Positions 8,192 to 17,268 of a stretch of 64,000 nucleotides of DNA are shown one piece after another. The notes beneath the pieces were generated by a model. The model saw only the letters and a program-made list of their open reading frames with translations, made no database searches and was not told the origin of the DNA. Source of the DNA: Cognataquiflexum nitidum (lineage in GTDB: Bacteria; Bacteroidota; Bacteroidia; Cytophagales; Cyclobacteriaceae); the NCBI RefSeq assembly GCF_022538055.1, contig NZ_JAKZAM010000020.1, positions 30,244-94,243 on the forward strand, given 5' to 3'. The position numbers were made by a program, and so were the translations under genes. How positions within the stretch are numbered: the first letter of the stretch is position 1; each line of letters starts with the position of its first letter.

Positions 8192-9637
8192 TTACATAGC
8201 TCCTTTTGGTTCTTTGGATGCAAAAGGCTCAAATGGATAGTTTTTTGGTAAGACTTCCACCCCGGTAGTAACTTTGATAGGGGCTTGTCCCGGATAGGTA
8301 AGTTCAACAAAATACCCTTTGTAACCTTTTTCAGGCTCTTGAATTTCGACCTCATATCGGCCGCTTTCATTGATCAGGATTTCTGAAGAAGTCCATTTTG
8401 GACCCAATATATCAATTCTGAAATCACGTGATTCCTCGTTGAGGGCAGACCAAAGTTTGATGGAGGCAGGTTTCTCATTGGGATCTGTGGTGATCAATAT
8501 TTTTTGTCCTTGGATTTTCCAGTCATATTTTGGGCGCGGAGTATCATTCAAAACAGAAGCATAAAAAGCAATCATATTGGGTAAGGCATCGGACTCACTC
8601 AGGTCATGTCCAAAGTTGGGAACATATTGGATGTGCTTTTCTCCTTGTAAGCTATCCCAATAAAACTTCCAGCTATCGGGGAGAAAAAACTGATCTCCCG
8701 CTGCATTGATCAGCAGTTTTGGCATGTCATAATCTTCAAGGTAGGAATAAGGTTCGGTGATTTCCAAAAGCCTGTCGTATTCTTTAGACCCTTGCCAATC
8801 CATAATTCCCTCCCTCACATAGTCATCAACTGCCGGCGCCCAAAATCCATAATTTCTCCAATGATGCTGAAAAGATGGTACAATATTCAAAAGGTCAATA
8901 ACAATGGGAACCATCGCAACTACCCTCTCATCCACAGCAGCTGTAGTCCAGGTCGTCCATCCTCTTTTTGAAGCACCCGCTACCACATATTTATCTACCT
9001 TTTTACTGTGTTGTTTTTGGGCTACTTCCGTAACCACGTCCATCGCCAATTTGACGGCTTTGGTCATTGGTAGACGCGCCAGCCAATAGGCATCTTCATC
9101 TTTGGCACCACCTTCCATAAATTTTCTCCAGCCATAGGCAATGATCGCATCCTCATACCTTTCACCGAAAGTATCATTGGCAAATACGATTGGCTGAAAG
9201 GGCACATTGTGAATCTGTGCCACAATTGAATTGGTCCGCGTGGCGGCCGCTAAAACCAAATCATCCGGTTCTGTAGGTAACTTAGAATTTTTACTTCCTC
9301 CACCAATCCACATCATACCAGTCTCATAGGGTGTGTCTTTTGGGACTACCATCGAGACGTAATGCCACCATTCAGTGTCATCTACAATGTCTTTGGTAAG
9401 CCAATGCTGTGAATGCATCTTCATCACATGGTAATCATACCCTTCACCTTCTGAGCTATGTATGGTTTCATACCTGAAAGTAGAATCAACGGCATGCACA
9501 TAATCATGGAGAAGTGTATCGGATTTTTCAGAGATGCCGACACCTTCATCTTGCTTGGTCTGACAGCTACTTCCTGTCAAAAAAATCATAAAAATGGCTA
9601 ATGATTTCAAAATAATTTTAGTTAATCTTTGGTTCAT
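8192..9637 (-). CDS. PhoPQ-activated pathogenicity-related (PqaA-type) hydrolase
   Basis: A 481-residue lipoprotein (lipobox near SSC, Cys25) of the PqaA/PhoPQ-related family, which has an alpha/beta-hydrolase-like fold. Visible family blocks are WWHYVSMVVPK near 90, the nucleophile elbow GASKRGWTTW near 220, INAAGDQFF near 312 (acid) and NFGHDLSES near 345 (histidine). The name comes from a Salmonella gene; substrates are unknown, and nothing here suggests virulence. The gene is divergent from the methyltransferase and converges on the OmpA gene. Confidence 0.88.
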   Translation of the reverse strand: MNQRLTKIILKSLAIFMIFLTGSSCQTKQDEGVGISEKSDTLLHDYVHAVDSTFRYETIHSSEGEGYDYHVMKMHSQHWLTKDIVDDTEWWHYVSMVVPKDTPYETGMMWIGGGSKNSKLPTEPDDLVLAAATRTNSIVAQIHNVPFQPIVFANDTFGERYEDAIIAYGWRKFMEGGAKDEDAYWLARLPMTKAVKLAMDVVTEVAQKQHSKKVDKYVVAGASKRGWTTWTTAAVDERVVAMVPIVIDLLNIVPSFQHHWRNYGFWAPAVDDYVREGIMDWQGSKEYDRLLEITEPYSYLEDYDMPKLLINAAGDQFFLPDSWKFYWDSLQGEKHIQYVPNFGHDLSESDALPNMIAFYASVLNDTPRPKYDWKIQGQKILITTDPNEKPASIKLWSALNEESRDFRIDILGPKWTSSEILINESGRYEVEIQEPEKGYKGYFVELTYPGQAPIKVTTGVEVLPKNYPFEPFASKEPKGAM

Positions 9638-9938
9638 TGGTATCTTTATTAGGTTGATTTACCAAAAGGTAAGCAAAATCAATAAAAAGACAATATTTGA
9701 AATCATTATCGATTCAAATCCCAATCAGATAGAGATTATTTGGTGCTTGGAAAATCATTCAAGACATGTAAGTGAAACGATTTAACTATTTACTAAGGTA
9801 ATTATCAACCAGTCAATGCAACTATGTAAGTTTTTATTTTACCTAATTAATTTTTATTACAAAACATAAAATGGTTTTTTCAGACTTTTGATTAATTTAG
9901 TGAGATAAAAAATACTCATAAGTTAGATATATCCAATC
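9638..9938. other. AT-rich divergent promoter region
   Basis: 301 very AT-rich bases between two divergent genes. No repeat, RNA gene or clear promoter could be recognised. Confidence 0.35.
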
Positions 9939-10586
9939 ATGACAGATATTGACAAAAAGCAGCATTGGGAGAATATTTACCAAACAAAGAATTTTTCTGA
10001 GGTGGGTTGGTATCAGAAAACCCCGACCGTTTCACTCGCCTTCTTTGAAGCATCTGAAATTCCAAAAGCTGCCAAAATTATAGATGTTGGCGGTGGGGAT
10101 AGTTATTTGGTTGACCACCTTTTAGATTTGGATTTTGCACATATACATGTACTGGATCTATCCCGAAGAGCCATTGAAAAAGCAAAAGAGAGATTGGATA
10201 AAAACGCTTCAAAAGTAACTTGGATCAATTCCGATATCCTACACTTCCGTCCCAAAGAAAAATATGATGTTTGGCATGACAGGGCTGCGTTCCACTTTTT
10301 ACGCGATTACGATGAAATAGAGAAATATGTACAAATAGCCAATCATTCAATAACCAAAGGTGGATTGATGCTTATAGGTACTTTCTCTGACCAAGGCCCT
10401 ACATATTGTAGCGGACTGCCTGTCATGCAATATTCCATGGAGCAATTAGCCGCAGTTTTCAAACCTTATTTTAAAAAAACAATTGCCTCCAAACCGACCA
10501 TATCACCCCCGGCGGCGCAAGGCAACTTTATACATTTTGCGATTTTAAAAAGGTCTAAAAACCAATCGCCCTTAAATCAGAACTGA
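9939..10586 (+). CDS. class I SAM-dependent methyltransferase
   Basis: A 215-residue cytoplasmic methyltransferase. The SAM-binding loop IIDVGGGDSYLVD lies near residue 47, the acidic end of strand 2 in HVLDLS near 72, and motif II/III in YDVWHDRAAFHFL near 108. The N-terminal HWENIYQTKNFSEVGWYQ is typical of a small group of bacterial methyltransferases often annotated only as class I or TehB-like. The acceptor is unknown; TehB-like tellurite or thiol methylation is possible but not shown. It is a single gene. Confidence 0.82.
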   Translation: MTDIDKKQHWENIYQTKNFSEVGWYQKTPTVSLAFFEASEIPKAAKIIDVGGGDSYLVDHLLDLDFAHIHVLDLSRRAIEKAKERLDKNASKVTWINSDILHFRPKEKYDVWHDRAAFHFLRDYDEIEKYVQIANHSITKGGLMLIGTFSDQGPTYCSGLPVMQYSMEQLAAVFKPYFKKTIASKPTISPPAAQGNFIHFAILKRSKNQSPLNQN

Positions 10587-10644
10587 TTAACTCCTCCATT
10601 TGAAACTTTCCATGTCCAAACAAATAATTGACTATTTAAAAAAA

Positions 10645-10668
10645 ATAGGGAGCTGCTGCCCCCTATAC
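10645..10668. terminator. weak stem-loop between convergent genes
   Basis: ATAGGG and CCCTAT face each other across a 10-base GC-rich loop, between the convergent methyltransferase and the 598-residue gene. There is no T-run, so the terminator role is tentative. Confidence 0.3.
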
Positions 10669-10721
10669 TTCTTCACTAAAGAAAAACATCATCGGACAAA
10701 TTGATCCTTCGCTATTTTTTC

Positions 10722-12518
10722 TTAAACTTTTGCAAGTTCCAAGCCTCTGATTTTATCTTTCAGTTCTTGCAGTTGAACTTTCATGTTTCCCATCACTTCT
10801 TCCGTGTCAATCGGGAAATTGGCGATCAAATCCTGGTAATAAGCAATTCCCTGAGACAGGTTGGTTTTGAATTTTTCCACATAGGTCTCAAACTTCTGTG
10901 TTTTTTCAGGCAGCGATTTGCTGATTTCATGCTGAAGGTGTTGGACGTAGAGCTGTAGCTCTTTCACAAAAACCTGCGGTCTTTCGGGATCGAGGGCAAT
11001 GCTGACCTTGCCATAGATATGGTCAAGCATTTCTTTTAGGCTAAAAACCCCTTTAAAGTACGCCAGATTAGGTCCTGGGCAAATTGTCACCGCCTTTAGG
11101 CTTCTTCTTGGCTCCTCACCTTGGTTCAAAATCACCGAAGCGCTCAAACCCTCACAAAGACAGTCTTTCTCCAAAACTTCGTCCATTTCCAATTGTGATG
11201 TTTTTCCCTCCGCATAATCTTTCAACTTGAGGTTTTGGTATTCCCGTGAAGCTGTGCAGATCGGTTTGGAAGAAAACTCTGTGCTGAAAGACAGGAATTT
11301 TTTGTAGCAAGGACTTCCGGGCCTGTTTTTTTGAATCCTCGAAATCCGCTGTTCCTCCCCGCTGCTGCTGCGGAGATTATTGAAAGGAACACCCAAAGGA
11401 GATGCATGGCTCAGGTAATAGTCCGATTTCCGGGATTGGATCAACCTGTCCAAGGTATCCTTGTCCACGCTTGTCGCTTCGGGTACGAGTAAAAAAGGGC
11501 TTCCCCAACCGGTACCGTCTAGTTGGTAATAATTCATCAGGAATTTGTCCTCTGCTGCAGAACCAATACCACCTTGGTAGGTGATCTTTGGCATGATATC
11601 CTCTGAGAGCAGGTGACTTCCCTTGTCAGTCAAAGCCTTTTGACAGGTATCAAACAATATTTGTCTCAATTCCGCTCTGTTGTTTTTAAACTCTTCCAAT
11701 ATCGGACCGATCAATAATCCGTCAGTGGCAAAGGCATGACCTCCGCAGTTGAGTCCCGATTCGATCCTGAATTCAGAAACCCACAATCCTTTTTTGGCCA
11801 AAAATCTACCTTGGATCAAAGCCGAACGATAATCGCTGACTTTGAGGATGATGCCTTTTTTGATTTTTCCATTTAGGTCAGGAAAGAAATCAGCAAACTG
11901 CTCAGCATAGCCATACAGTGCAGGATTCATCCCGGCAGAAAACACGACCGAAGATTCCAGGTCACTTTCTGCAAATCCCCTAAGGGCAGAAAGGGCATCT
12001 GAATATTCTCTCGACAGTTCATTTCCTTCTTTGTCAAAGTTGATTTTGTCTACTTTGGTCATGATGTTGACATCGATTTTCCCAGGGGAAATAGCCGCTT
12101 TCAACCTGCTTTGGATGGCTTCTTTGGCTTCTCCCACTTCCTGCTTCATTTTTTCATAAAGAACATATAGACCATGACTTTCGGGCAACAAAGTGAAATA
12201 TTCATTGATAGCAATACTGTATTCAAATGACTGGGATTTGAGATCCTCCATTTGTTTGTTGACAGCATCATGTGCTAAATTGAGGTAAGCTTTGATCCTG
12301 TTGGCACGGGAATCATCGGTTTTGTCGGTGATCGGCAGGTAAGGAATCTGCAGCTTTCTGCTGTAAATGCGCCTTAGGTCTTCCAACATATGGTCATCCA
12401 TGATGGAGACCACGGAGGAAATCCCGTATTTGGCAACTTTCATCGGAGTGTCAGCTGTAAAACCCAATCCCATGACCGGGATATGGAAACTATGTGCGGT
12501 TGTCGGGGAATTGAACAT
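10722..12518 (-). CDS. Cys-rich protein resembling nitronate monooxygenase/FabK FMN barrels
   Basis: A 598-residue cytoplasmic protein that I do not recognise by name. The segment GLNCGGHAFATDG (near residue 263) resembles the GGHxG phosphate-binding region of nitronate monooxygenase, FabK and PfaD-type FMN enzymes. QGGIGSAAEDKF followed by TGWGSPFLLVPEA (about 325-352) matches the second FMN-phosphate loop (GGI... GTRFL..PE). The barrel start MGLGFTADTPMKVAKYG near 16 also fits. After the barrel come several cysteines (CYKKF, CTASREY, CLCEGL, CPGPN, about 405-490), suggesting a metal or Fe-S site, and a helical C-terminus. The FMN-barrel assignment is inference from motif shape. The gene stands alone. 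Confidence 0.65.
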   Translation of the reverse strand: MFNSPTTAHSFHIPVMGLGFTADTPMKVAKYGISSVVSIMDDHMLEDLRRIYSRKLQIPYLPITDKTDDSRANRIKAYLNLAHDAVNKQMEDLKSQSFEYSIAINEYFTLLPESHGLYVLYEKMKQEVGEAKEAIQSRLKAAISPGKIDVNIMTKVDKINFDKEGNELSREYSDALSALRGFAESDLESSVVFSAGMNPALYGYAEQFADFFPDLNGKIKKGIILKVSDYRSALIQGRFLAKKGLWVSEFRIESGLNCGGHAFATDGLLIGPILEEFKNNRAELRQILFDTCQKALTDKGSHLLSEDIMPKITYQGGIGSAAEDKFLMNYYQLDGTGWGSPFLLVPEATSVDKDTLDRLIQSRKSDYYLSHASPLGVPFNNLRSSSGEEQRISRIQKNRPGSPCYKKFLSFSTEFSSKPICTASREYQNLKLKDYAEGKTSQLEMDEVLEKDCLCEGLSASVILNQGEEPRRSLKAVTICPGPNLAYFKGVFSLKEMLDHIYGKVSIALDPERPQVFVKELQLYVQHLQHEISKSLPEKTQKFETYVEKFKTNLSQGIAYYQDLIANFPIDTEEVMGNMKVQLQELKDKIRGLELAKV

Positions 12519-12849
12519 ATGCGTGAGCTTGATCGGTTTTTTTATACTTAGTACAAATATGAAGCTGGCAAAGCTAAATGCATTGAAAAGCCAATTAGGA
12601 AACCTCCATCATTAGACAATATGATTTTGGTCAGGGAAAAAGAAAAACAGTTCTTATAAACCAGGTAAACTATTATAATTCTTGAGTGAACCTACAGATG
12701 ATCGAAAAAAGACATGGCATCCCCTCAAACCCCAGCAACCAAAGAAGTAATAACTGCGTAAAAATTTTTGTCAATTCTTTGTTTTCAATTGTTTCTTCTA
12801 TTCAATAGTTCTTTTCTTTGATCCTCTTTACCAAACTTTATAAAACTCT
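12519..12849. other. divergent intergenic region
   Basis: 331 bases between two divergent genes. Nothing recognisable apart from AT-rich stretches; the CCCCTCAAACCCCAGC block near 12722 is not part of any known RNA motif that I can identify. Confidence 0.3.
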
Positions 12850-14223
12850 ATGAAGACTAACTCCTATTTCTCTATTTTCCTTTTCTTCATTGCGCTTACT
12901 TTTTATTCCCAGGTGTATGCACAGGGAATTTACACCGCACGAGGTTATTGGGAAGAATCAAACAAAGAAACATACCGAATCATCAAGCAAAAAAGCATTA
13001 CAGGCATCGCCCTTACGGCTGATGAGGCCTCCTACCTGCAAGATTTTGAAACTTACCTTTCCAATTACTACCAACGCCTTTCAGAAGATGAAAAATCATT
13101 CTATGCTAAAATGAAAGAACAGTGGGACAGGGAATTAATGGGACCTCTCAATATTCAGATCATAGAAGAAGAATTTGAATGGCGAAGCAGGGACTATGCG
13201 GCCAATATCCTCTTTGGAGCATATTACGGTGCAAGTTTGGTGGCAGTCACAGAAATCAGTAGTGCAGCCACTCTTGGGATCCCCTTGTTGACGGGTGGAC
13301 TTTGGGCATTGGGGCCGGTCATTGTCCCCAAAAAATATGAAAACATCGATCGCTCTGTCATCCGGGCTAGCACCACCGGGAAATTTCTTGGACTGATATA
13401 TGGCGGGTCCTTGGCATTGATGATTGGTGGGAATGAAGACTACACAGGACAATTGGCTTTGGGGCTTTCGACTTTGGGAAGTATCGCATTGGGAGAAGTG
13501 GGTTTTAAAATGCAGAAGAACAGAAATTTTTCTGAAGGTCATATCGATTTGGTCAGCCACTACGGCACAATAGGCCCATGGTTGGCGGGGGCTTCATTGG
13601 GAGCTGCGGAATCGGAAAATTTAAACCTTTATGGCGCAGCTTTTTTGGCGGGTGGAGTCGGTGGTATCCTTGTAGCAAATAATGTTTCCAAAAAATACGA
13701 TTATACCAAAGGCGATGTAAACAACATTTCAGCCATGTCTTTTGCGACAACAGGTATTGGTTTTGCAATTTTCGCAGAAACACTCCAAAATGATGCGTCA
13801 AGTGCAGCGTTACTATTTCCTGCAGCAGGCACCGTGGTCGGTACCATACTCGCCCAAAAAGCTGTAAAGGGAGTTTACCTCAACAAAAAGCAGGGAAGCA
13901 CCATCGCACTTTCAACGGGCGGTGCGGCACTAGTCGGTCTTGGACTTACGGCGATCTTCGAAACCAATTCCCCTACTCTATGGGTCGGTATTCCTTCGGT
14001 GTTTGCATTGGCAACACAACAAATCCTTTTTAACAAATATAAAAAAGACAACCTTTCAGGAGATTTCCTAGGCAAAATAAACAAGGACAAACCCTACAGA
14101 TTTACCATGAAAGTGACTCCTGAAAATTACTTCGTCAACCAAAGAATGGCTATCCCTTTTGGCATCGTCGGACCAAACACCAACATTTCCAATCCTTTAG
14201 TCAACCTGAAGCTGGCTTTCTAG
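12850..14223 (+). CDS. exported protein of unknown function with glycine-rich hydrophobic repeats
   Basis: A 457-residue protein with an N-terminal signal peptide (cleavage likely after QVYA, residue 24). A polar helical region (residues about 30-110, including RLSEDEKSFYAKMKEQWDREL) is followed by a long series of alternating glycine/alanine-rich hydrophobic segments (about 115-400), such as ILFGAYYGASLVAVTE, GLIYGGSLALMIGG and GAALVGLGLTAIFE, separated by short charged turns. This pattern could be paired membrane helices or a glycine-rich envelope protein. The C-terminal 40 residues are polar. I do not recognise the family. It is a single gene with a repeat-rich spacer after it. Confidence 0.7.
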   Translation: MKTNSYFSIFLFFIALTFYSQVYAQGIYTARGYWEESNKETYRIIKQKSITGIALTADEASYLQDFETYLSNYYQRLSEDEKSFYAKMKEQWDRELMGPLNIQIIEEEFEWRSRDYAANILFGAYYGASLVAVTEISSAATLGIPLLTGGLWALGPVIVPKKYENIDRSVIRASTTGKFLGLIYGGSLALMIGGNEDYTGQLALGLSTLGSIALGEVGFKMQKNRNFSEGHIDLVSHYGTIGPWLAGASLGAAESENLNLYGAAFLAGGVGGILVANNVSKKYDYTKGDVNNISAMSFATTGIGFAIFAETLQNDASSAALLFPAAGTVVGTILAQKAVKGVYLNKKQGSTIALSTGGAALVGLGLTAIFETNSPTLWVGIPSVFALATQQILFNKYKKDNLSGDFLGKINKDKPYRFTMKVTPENYFVNQRMAIPFGIVGPNTNISNPLVNLKLAF

Positions 14224-14801
14224 GTTGTCGGGGCTGTCCCTCTCCATAATAAATTGCCTCCTGCTTTAGCTAGAGGTGAATGAAAATCAACAGAATCTCC
14301 CGGCTTTAGCCAAACCTAAAACAACTGCTTCAATAAGATTATCAGGTTTTGGCTAAAGCCGATTCTTACTTGCCCTTTATTTTTGAATGGGCTAAAGCCA
14401 CATTCCTGTTTAACCTCAATATTCCAATACGTCATTCCCCTTTCTGAACATTTACAAATGTTGGCGACTCAGAGTGACGACCCCTAAGCTCATGCCGGAC
14501 CGTAGCCTGCGAGGTGAAACAGCTCATCACCCATTTAGAACTCTACGCAGCGTTGGAGTGAAGCCCCCTCACATCATGCTGAACGTGGTGAAGCATCTCT
14601 ATATTCGTTGAGACTGTTCACTGCGTTCAGATTGACGATCCAAAAAAAATTACCTCTACAAGAAATTATCCGTGCCAATAGTCACACCAAATGGCGTAAC
14701 TTGTCCGTAAACTTGTACTTTATTTAAAAGATGAGACAGTCCCAAAAACAGTTTTCAGCTTCTATCAATCAAAACATTAAAACAAAAAAATAAACAGAAT
14801 T
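14224..14801. repeat. repeat-rich spacer with GGCTTTAGCC palindromes
   Basis: 578 bases without a gene. 14246-14420 carries TTTAGC/GCTAAA motifs: CCTCCTGCTTTAGCT, GGCTTTAGCCAAACCT facing AGGTTTTGGCTAAAGCC (a long hairpin at about 14301-14361), and GGGCTAAAGCCACATTCCT. The same modules recur at 16266-16450, on the other side of the next gene. 14430-14640 looks like degraded copies of the CGTCATTCTGAG-type intergenic repeat. The last 150 bases are AT-rich and presumably hold the promoter of the following gene. Confidence 0.6.
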
Positions 14802-16181
14802 ATGTTCTTCGAATTAGTTTATGACAAAAGTCTGGCGCAAGCGAGTTACGTTATTGGATGTCAGGCAGGAGGTATTGCCGCAGTAATTGACCCAAAAAGA
14901 GACGTGGACACTTACCTCAACATTGCCAAAGCCAATAATTTAAAAATCACCCATATCCTCGAGACACATATCCACGCAGATTTCCTGAGTGGTTCGAGAG
15001 AACTTGCTGCATTGACAGGGGCTGAAATGTACCTTTCTGATGAAGGGGATGAGAACTGGAAATATGAATTTCCTCACAACAAAATCAAGCACGGTGACAT
15101 CATCAAATTGGGAAATATCACCTTTGAGGTGCTCCATACACCGGGCCACACACCTGAAAGTGTAAGTTTCCTGTTGACAGACAGACCTGCTACCACCGAA
15201 CCTGCGATGCTCTTTACCGGGGATTTCGTGTTTGTGGGAGACGTAGGAAGACCGGATTTGCTGGAGCAAGCTGCAGGCATCAAAGGCACGCAGGATATCG
15301 GGGCAGCACAGATGTATGATTCATTGCAATCTTTTGCCAAACTCCAAGAGTACATTCAGGTTTGGCCGGGTCACGGCGCAGGTTCTGCCTGTGGCAAAGC
15401 CTTGGGGGCAGTGCCGATGACGACTGTCGGTTATGAGAAAATCAGAAACTGGGCATTGAACCTGCTCGATGACAAAGCGGCATTTGCCAAAGAACTTCTT
15501 GCAGACCAGCCTGAGCCGCCAAAGTACTTCGCGATGATGAAGAAACTGAACAAGGTGGACAGAAAGCTGTTGACTGAAGTACCAAAAATCAAAAACCTGT
15601 CAAAAGATGAATTTGCGAAAGTCAAGAAAGAAGGCCTAAAAATCATCGATGCCAGACCTTGGGAGGAATATGCAAAAGGTTTCCTAAAAGGTACGCTAAG
15701 CATTAGCAACAACAACTCTTTCTCCACTTGGATGGGTTGGTACCTGAACTATGAGGAGCATTTTGTTCTTATTGCCCGAGAATCTGAAATCGAAGAACTG
15801 ACCAGAAAACTGATGAGAATCGGTTTGGATAATATCCATGGATTTATCACTCCTGATCAATTGGCTTCGTTCGAAGCAGGACATCTCGAAAACTACAATC
15901 CCATCGACAAAGAAACTGTCAAAGCCAAACTTGAAAAAGGAAATGTGCAAGTAGTCGATGTCAGGGGTGTGGCAGAATACAAAAAAGGGAAAATCGATTC
16001 TTCGGACAACCTCTTCGTGGGTAAACTTCAATTGAACCTCGATAAAGTTTCCAAAGACAAACCAGTCATCATCCACTGCCAAGGCGGTGCAAGGGCAGCT
16101 ATTGCCTACTCTATATTGAGAGCAAACGGATTTGACAATATCCTGAACTACTCCGGTGGCTACAACGACTGGACAGCTTAA
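14802..16181 (+). CDS. CstB-like persulfide dioxygenase with two rhodanese domains
   Basis: A 459-residue sulfur-detoxification enzyme. Residues 1-240 form a metallo-beta-lactamase fold with the persulfide dioxygenase Fe(II) site: His56, His58 and Asp60 in THIHAD, His116 in TPGHTPES, and Asp141 in FTGDFVFVGDVGRPDL. The histidine usual after HxHxD is Phe, as expected for a mononuclear iron enzyme. A first rhodanese-like domain (about 260-360) lacks an active cysteine (HFVLIARES); the second (about 370-459) has the active loop HCQGGARA (Cys about 426). Dioxygenase, dead rhodanese and live rhodanese is the layout of staphylococcal CstB, which turns persulfides into thiosulfate. It is a single gene with a good terminator. 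Confidence 0.9.
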   Translation: MFFELVYDKSLAQASYVIGCQAGGIAAVIDPKRDVDTYLNIAKANNLKITHILETHIHADFLSGSRELAALTGAEMYLSDEGDENWKYEFPHNKIKHGDIIKLGNITFEVLHTPGHTPESVSFLLTDRPATTEPAMLFTGDFVFVGDVGRPDLLEQAAGIKGTQDIGAAQMYDSLQSFAKLQEYIQVWPGHGAGSACGKALGAVPMTTVGYEKIRNWALNLLDDKAAFAKELLADQPEPPKYFAMMKKLNKVDRKLLTEVPKIKNLSKDEFAKVKKEGLKIIDARPWEEYAKGFLKGTLSISNNNSFSTWMGWYLNYEEHFVLIARESEIEELTRKLMRIGLDNIHGFITPDQLASFEAGHLENYNPIDKETVKAKLEKGNVQVVDVRGVAEYKKGKIDSSDNLFVGKLQLNLDKVSKDKPVIIHCQGGARAAIAYSILRANGFDNILNYSGGYNDWTA

Positions 16182-16208
16182 GCATATTTGATTCCCAAAA
16201 CCAAAAAG

Positions 16209-16233
16209 GAGGACTGAAAAGTCCTCTTTTTTT
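16209..16233 (+). terminator. terminator after the CstB-like gene
   Basis: GAGGACT and AGTCCTC form a perfect 7-base stem with a GAAA tetraloop, followed by a seven-base T-run, 27 bases after the stop codon. Confidence 0.92.
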
Positions 16234-16265
16234 GTTTTATGGTGGAAGATTATGGATTCAGATTT

Positions 16266-16450
16266 TTTGGCTAAAGCCAATTTGGTGATTTTATCAAATT
16301 TCATTGAATGGGATAAAGCCACATTCCTATTCAATATGAGTTCCATTTGATAAATCCCATCTCGATTTTATGACAAATCCCATTTGAATTGCCTCTTGCT
16401 TTAGCTGGAGGCAAAATGAATTCAAAATCCAATGGGCTTTAGCCAAACTA
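16266..16450. repeat. second block of GGCTTTAGCC-type repeats
   Basis: Contains TTGGCTAAAGCCAA, GAATGGGATAAAGCCACATTCCT, CCTCCTGCTTTAGCTGGAGG (itself a hairpin) and GGGCTTTAGCCAAAC. These repeat modules in the spacer at 14246-14420. They abut the transposase remnant at 16448, so they are plausibly the REP-like sequences once moved by it. Confidence 0.6.
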
Positions 16451-16552
16451 TTCCTTGAATTTTTCAAATCCATATTTGCTCATAAATTCATCATACTCTT
16501 CCTGAAATGATTTTTTGCGATCGTGCTATTCTTGGTTTTTAGCTTGATAATG
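16448..16552 (-). pseudogene. C-terminal remnant of a REP-associated (Y1) transposase
   Basis: On the minus strand the sequence reads HYQAKNQE, a stop, then HDRKKSFQEEYDEFMSKYGF and EKFKE, followed by a real stop at 16448. This is the typical C-terminus of Bacteroidota IS200/REP-type single-tyrosine transposases (usually QEEHHRKKSF...). The in-frame TAG replaces a conserved Glu, and the catalytic HUH and Tyr regions are gone. It is a decayed fragment. Confidence 0.65.
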
Positions 16553-17268
16553 AAAAACGGATCCTGTCATTAGTATCAGGGCATGTTCCCCTATCCCTCA
16601 GGTACATTCCCGCCCACCATGTCCTATACTCCCCCTACTGATACTCCGTGTCCTAACTACCCATACTACGTGTCCTAGCTATAGATACTCCGCCTCTGGG
16701 TTACCCTTGAGCTACATCCCATCTTCACAATCCTTGAAGTAACTTACTAGATTACCCCTACCATTTCGGTATTGAAGATTTACCTAATTACAAAATCCAT
16801 GACCGAAATAACCAACTAATGCACTTCTTTTTTCCATGGGCTGCGGTGCATGGCAATTCCTGGTATTATGAAGATTGTTTTAGCACCTTCCCCATGGCTA
16901 CCAATATTTCGCTCTGCCGCGGCGGACTTTTTGTTTGTAGACCTTCTGCGTCAATCTGCGATATCTGCGGGAGATAATAAAACCTACTATTTTCATTGCT
17001 CTCTGTGGTGAAATTTTTATAATAGAATAAATCTATTGGGTGATAAAAATCATAAAACGTCTATTGGGATTTTTGTAGATTTAATTTTGGGTTAAAGCAA
17101 ACTTAAAGCAAAAATACCAGGGTAAAAATCAAGAAAAACATCGCCATCAGTGATTTGGGATTTGTTTTTTTATCCTGGTTCGGGAGATTCTTATTCACTG
17201 AATCTATTTTACACAGGACTGATGCTGATCAAAAAAAGATCCTACTCCGACATCCATTTTCAATATAA
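16553..17268. other. gene-free spacer with GATACTCCG repeats
   Basis: 16620-16700 contains degenerate tandem copies of GATACTCCGTGTCCTA and CTAGCTATAGATACTCCG, matching 60480-60545. 16900-16975 carries a CTTCTGCGTCAATCTGCG segment typical of scattered Bacteroidota intergenic repeats. The remainder is AT-rich, with no gene visible on either strand. Confidence 0.5.

Noticed and set aside
12700..12760. Possible riboswitch in the spacer at 12.7 kb
   Set aside because: The C-rich block has no matching stem structure that I can draw, and the next gene is not a known riboswitch target.
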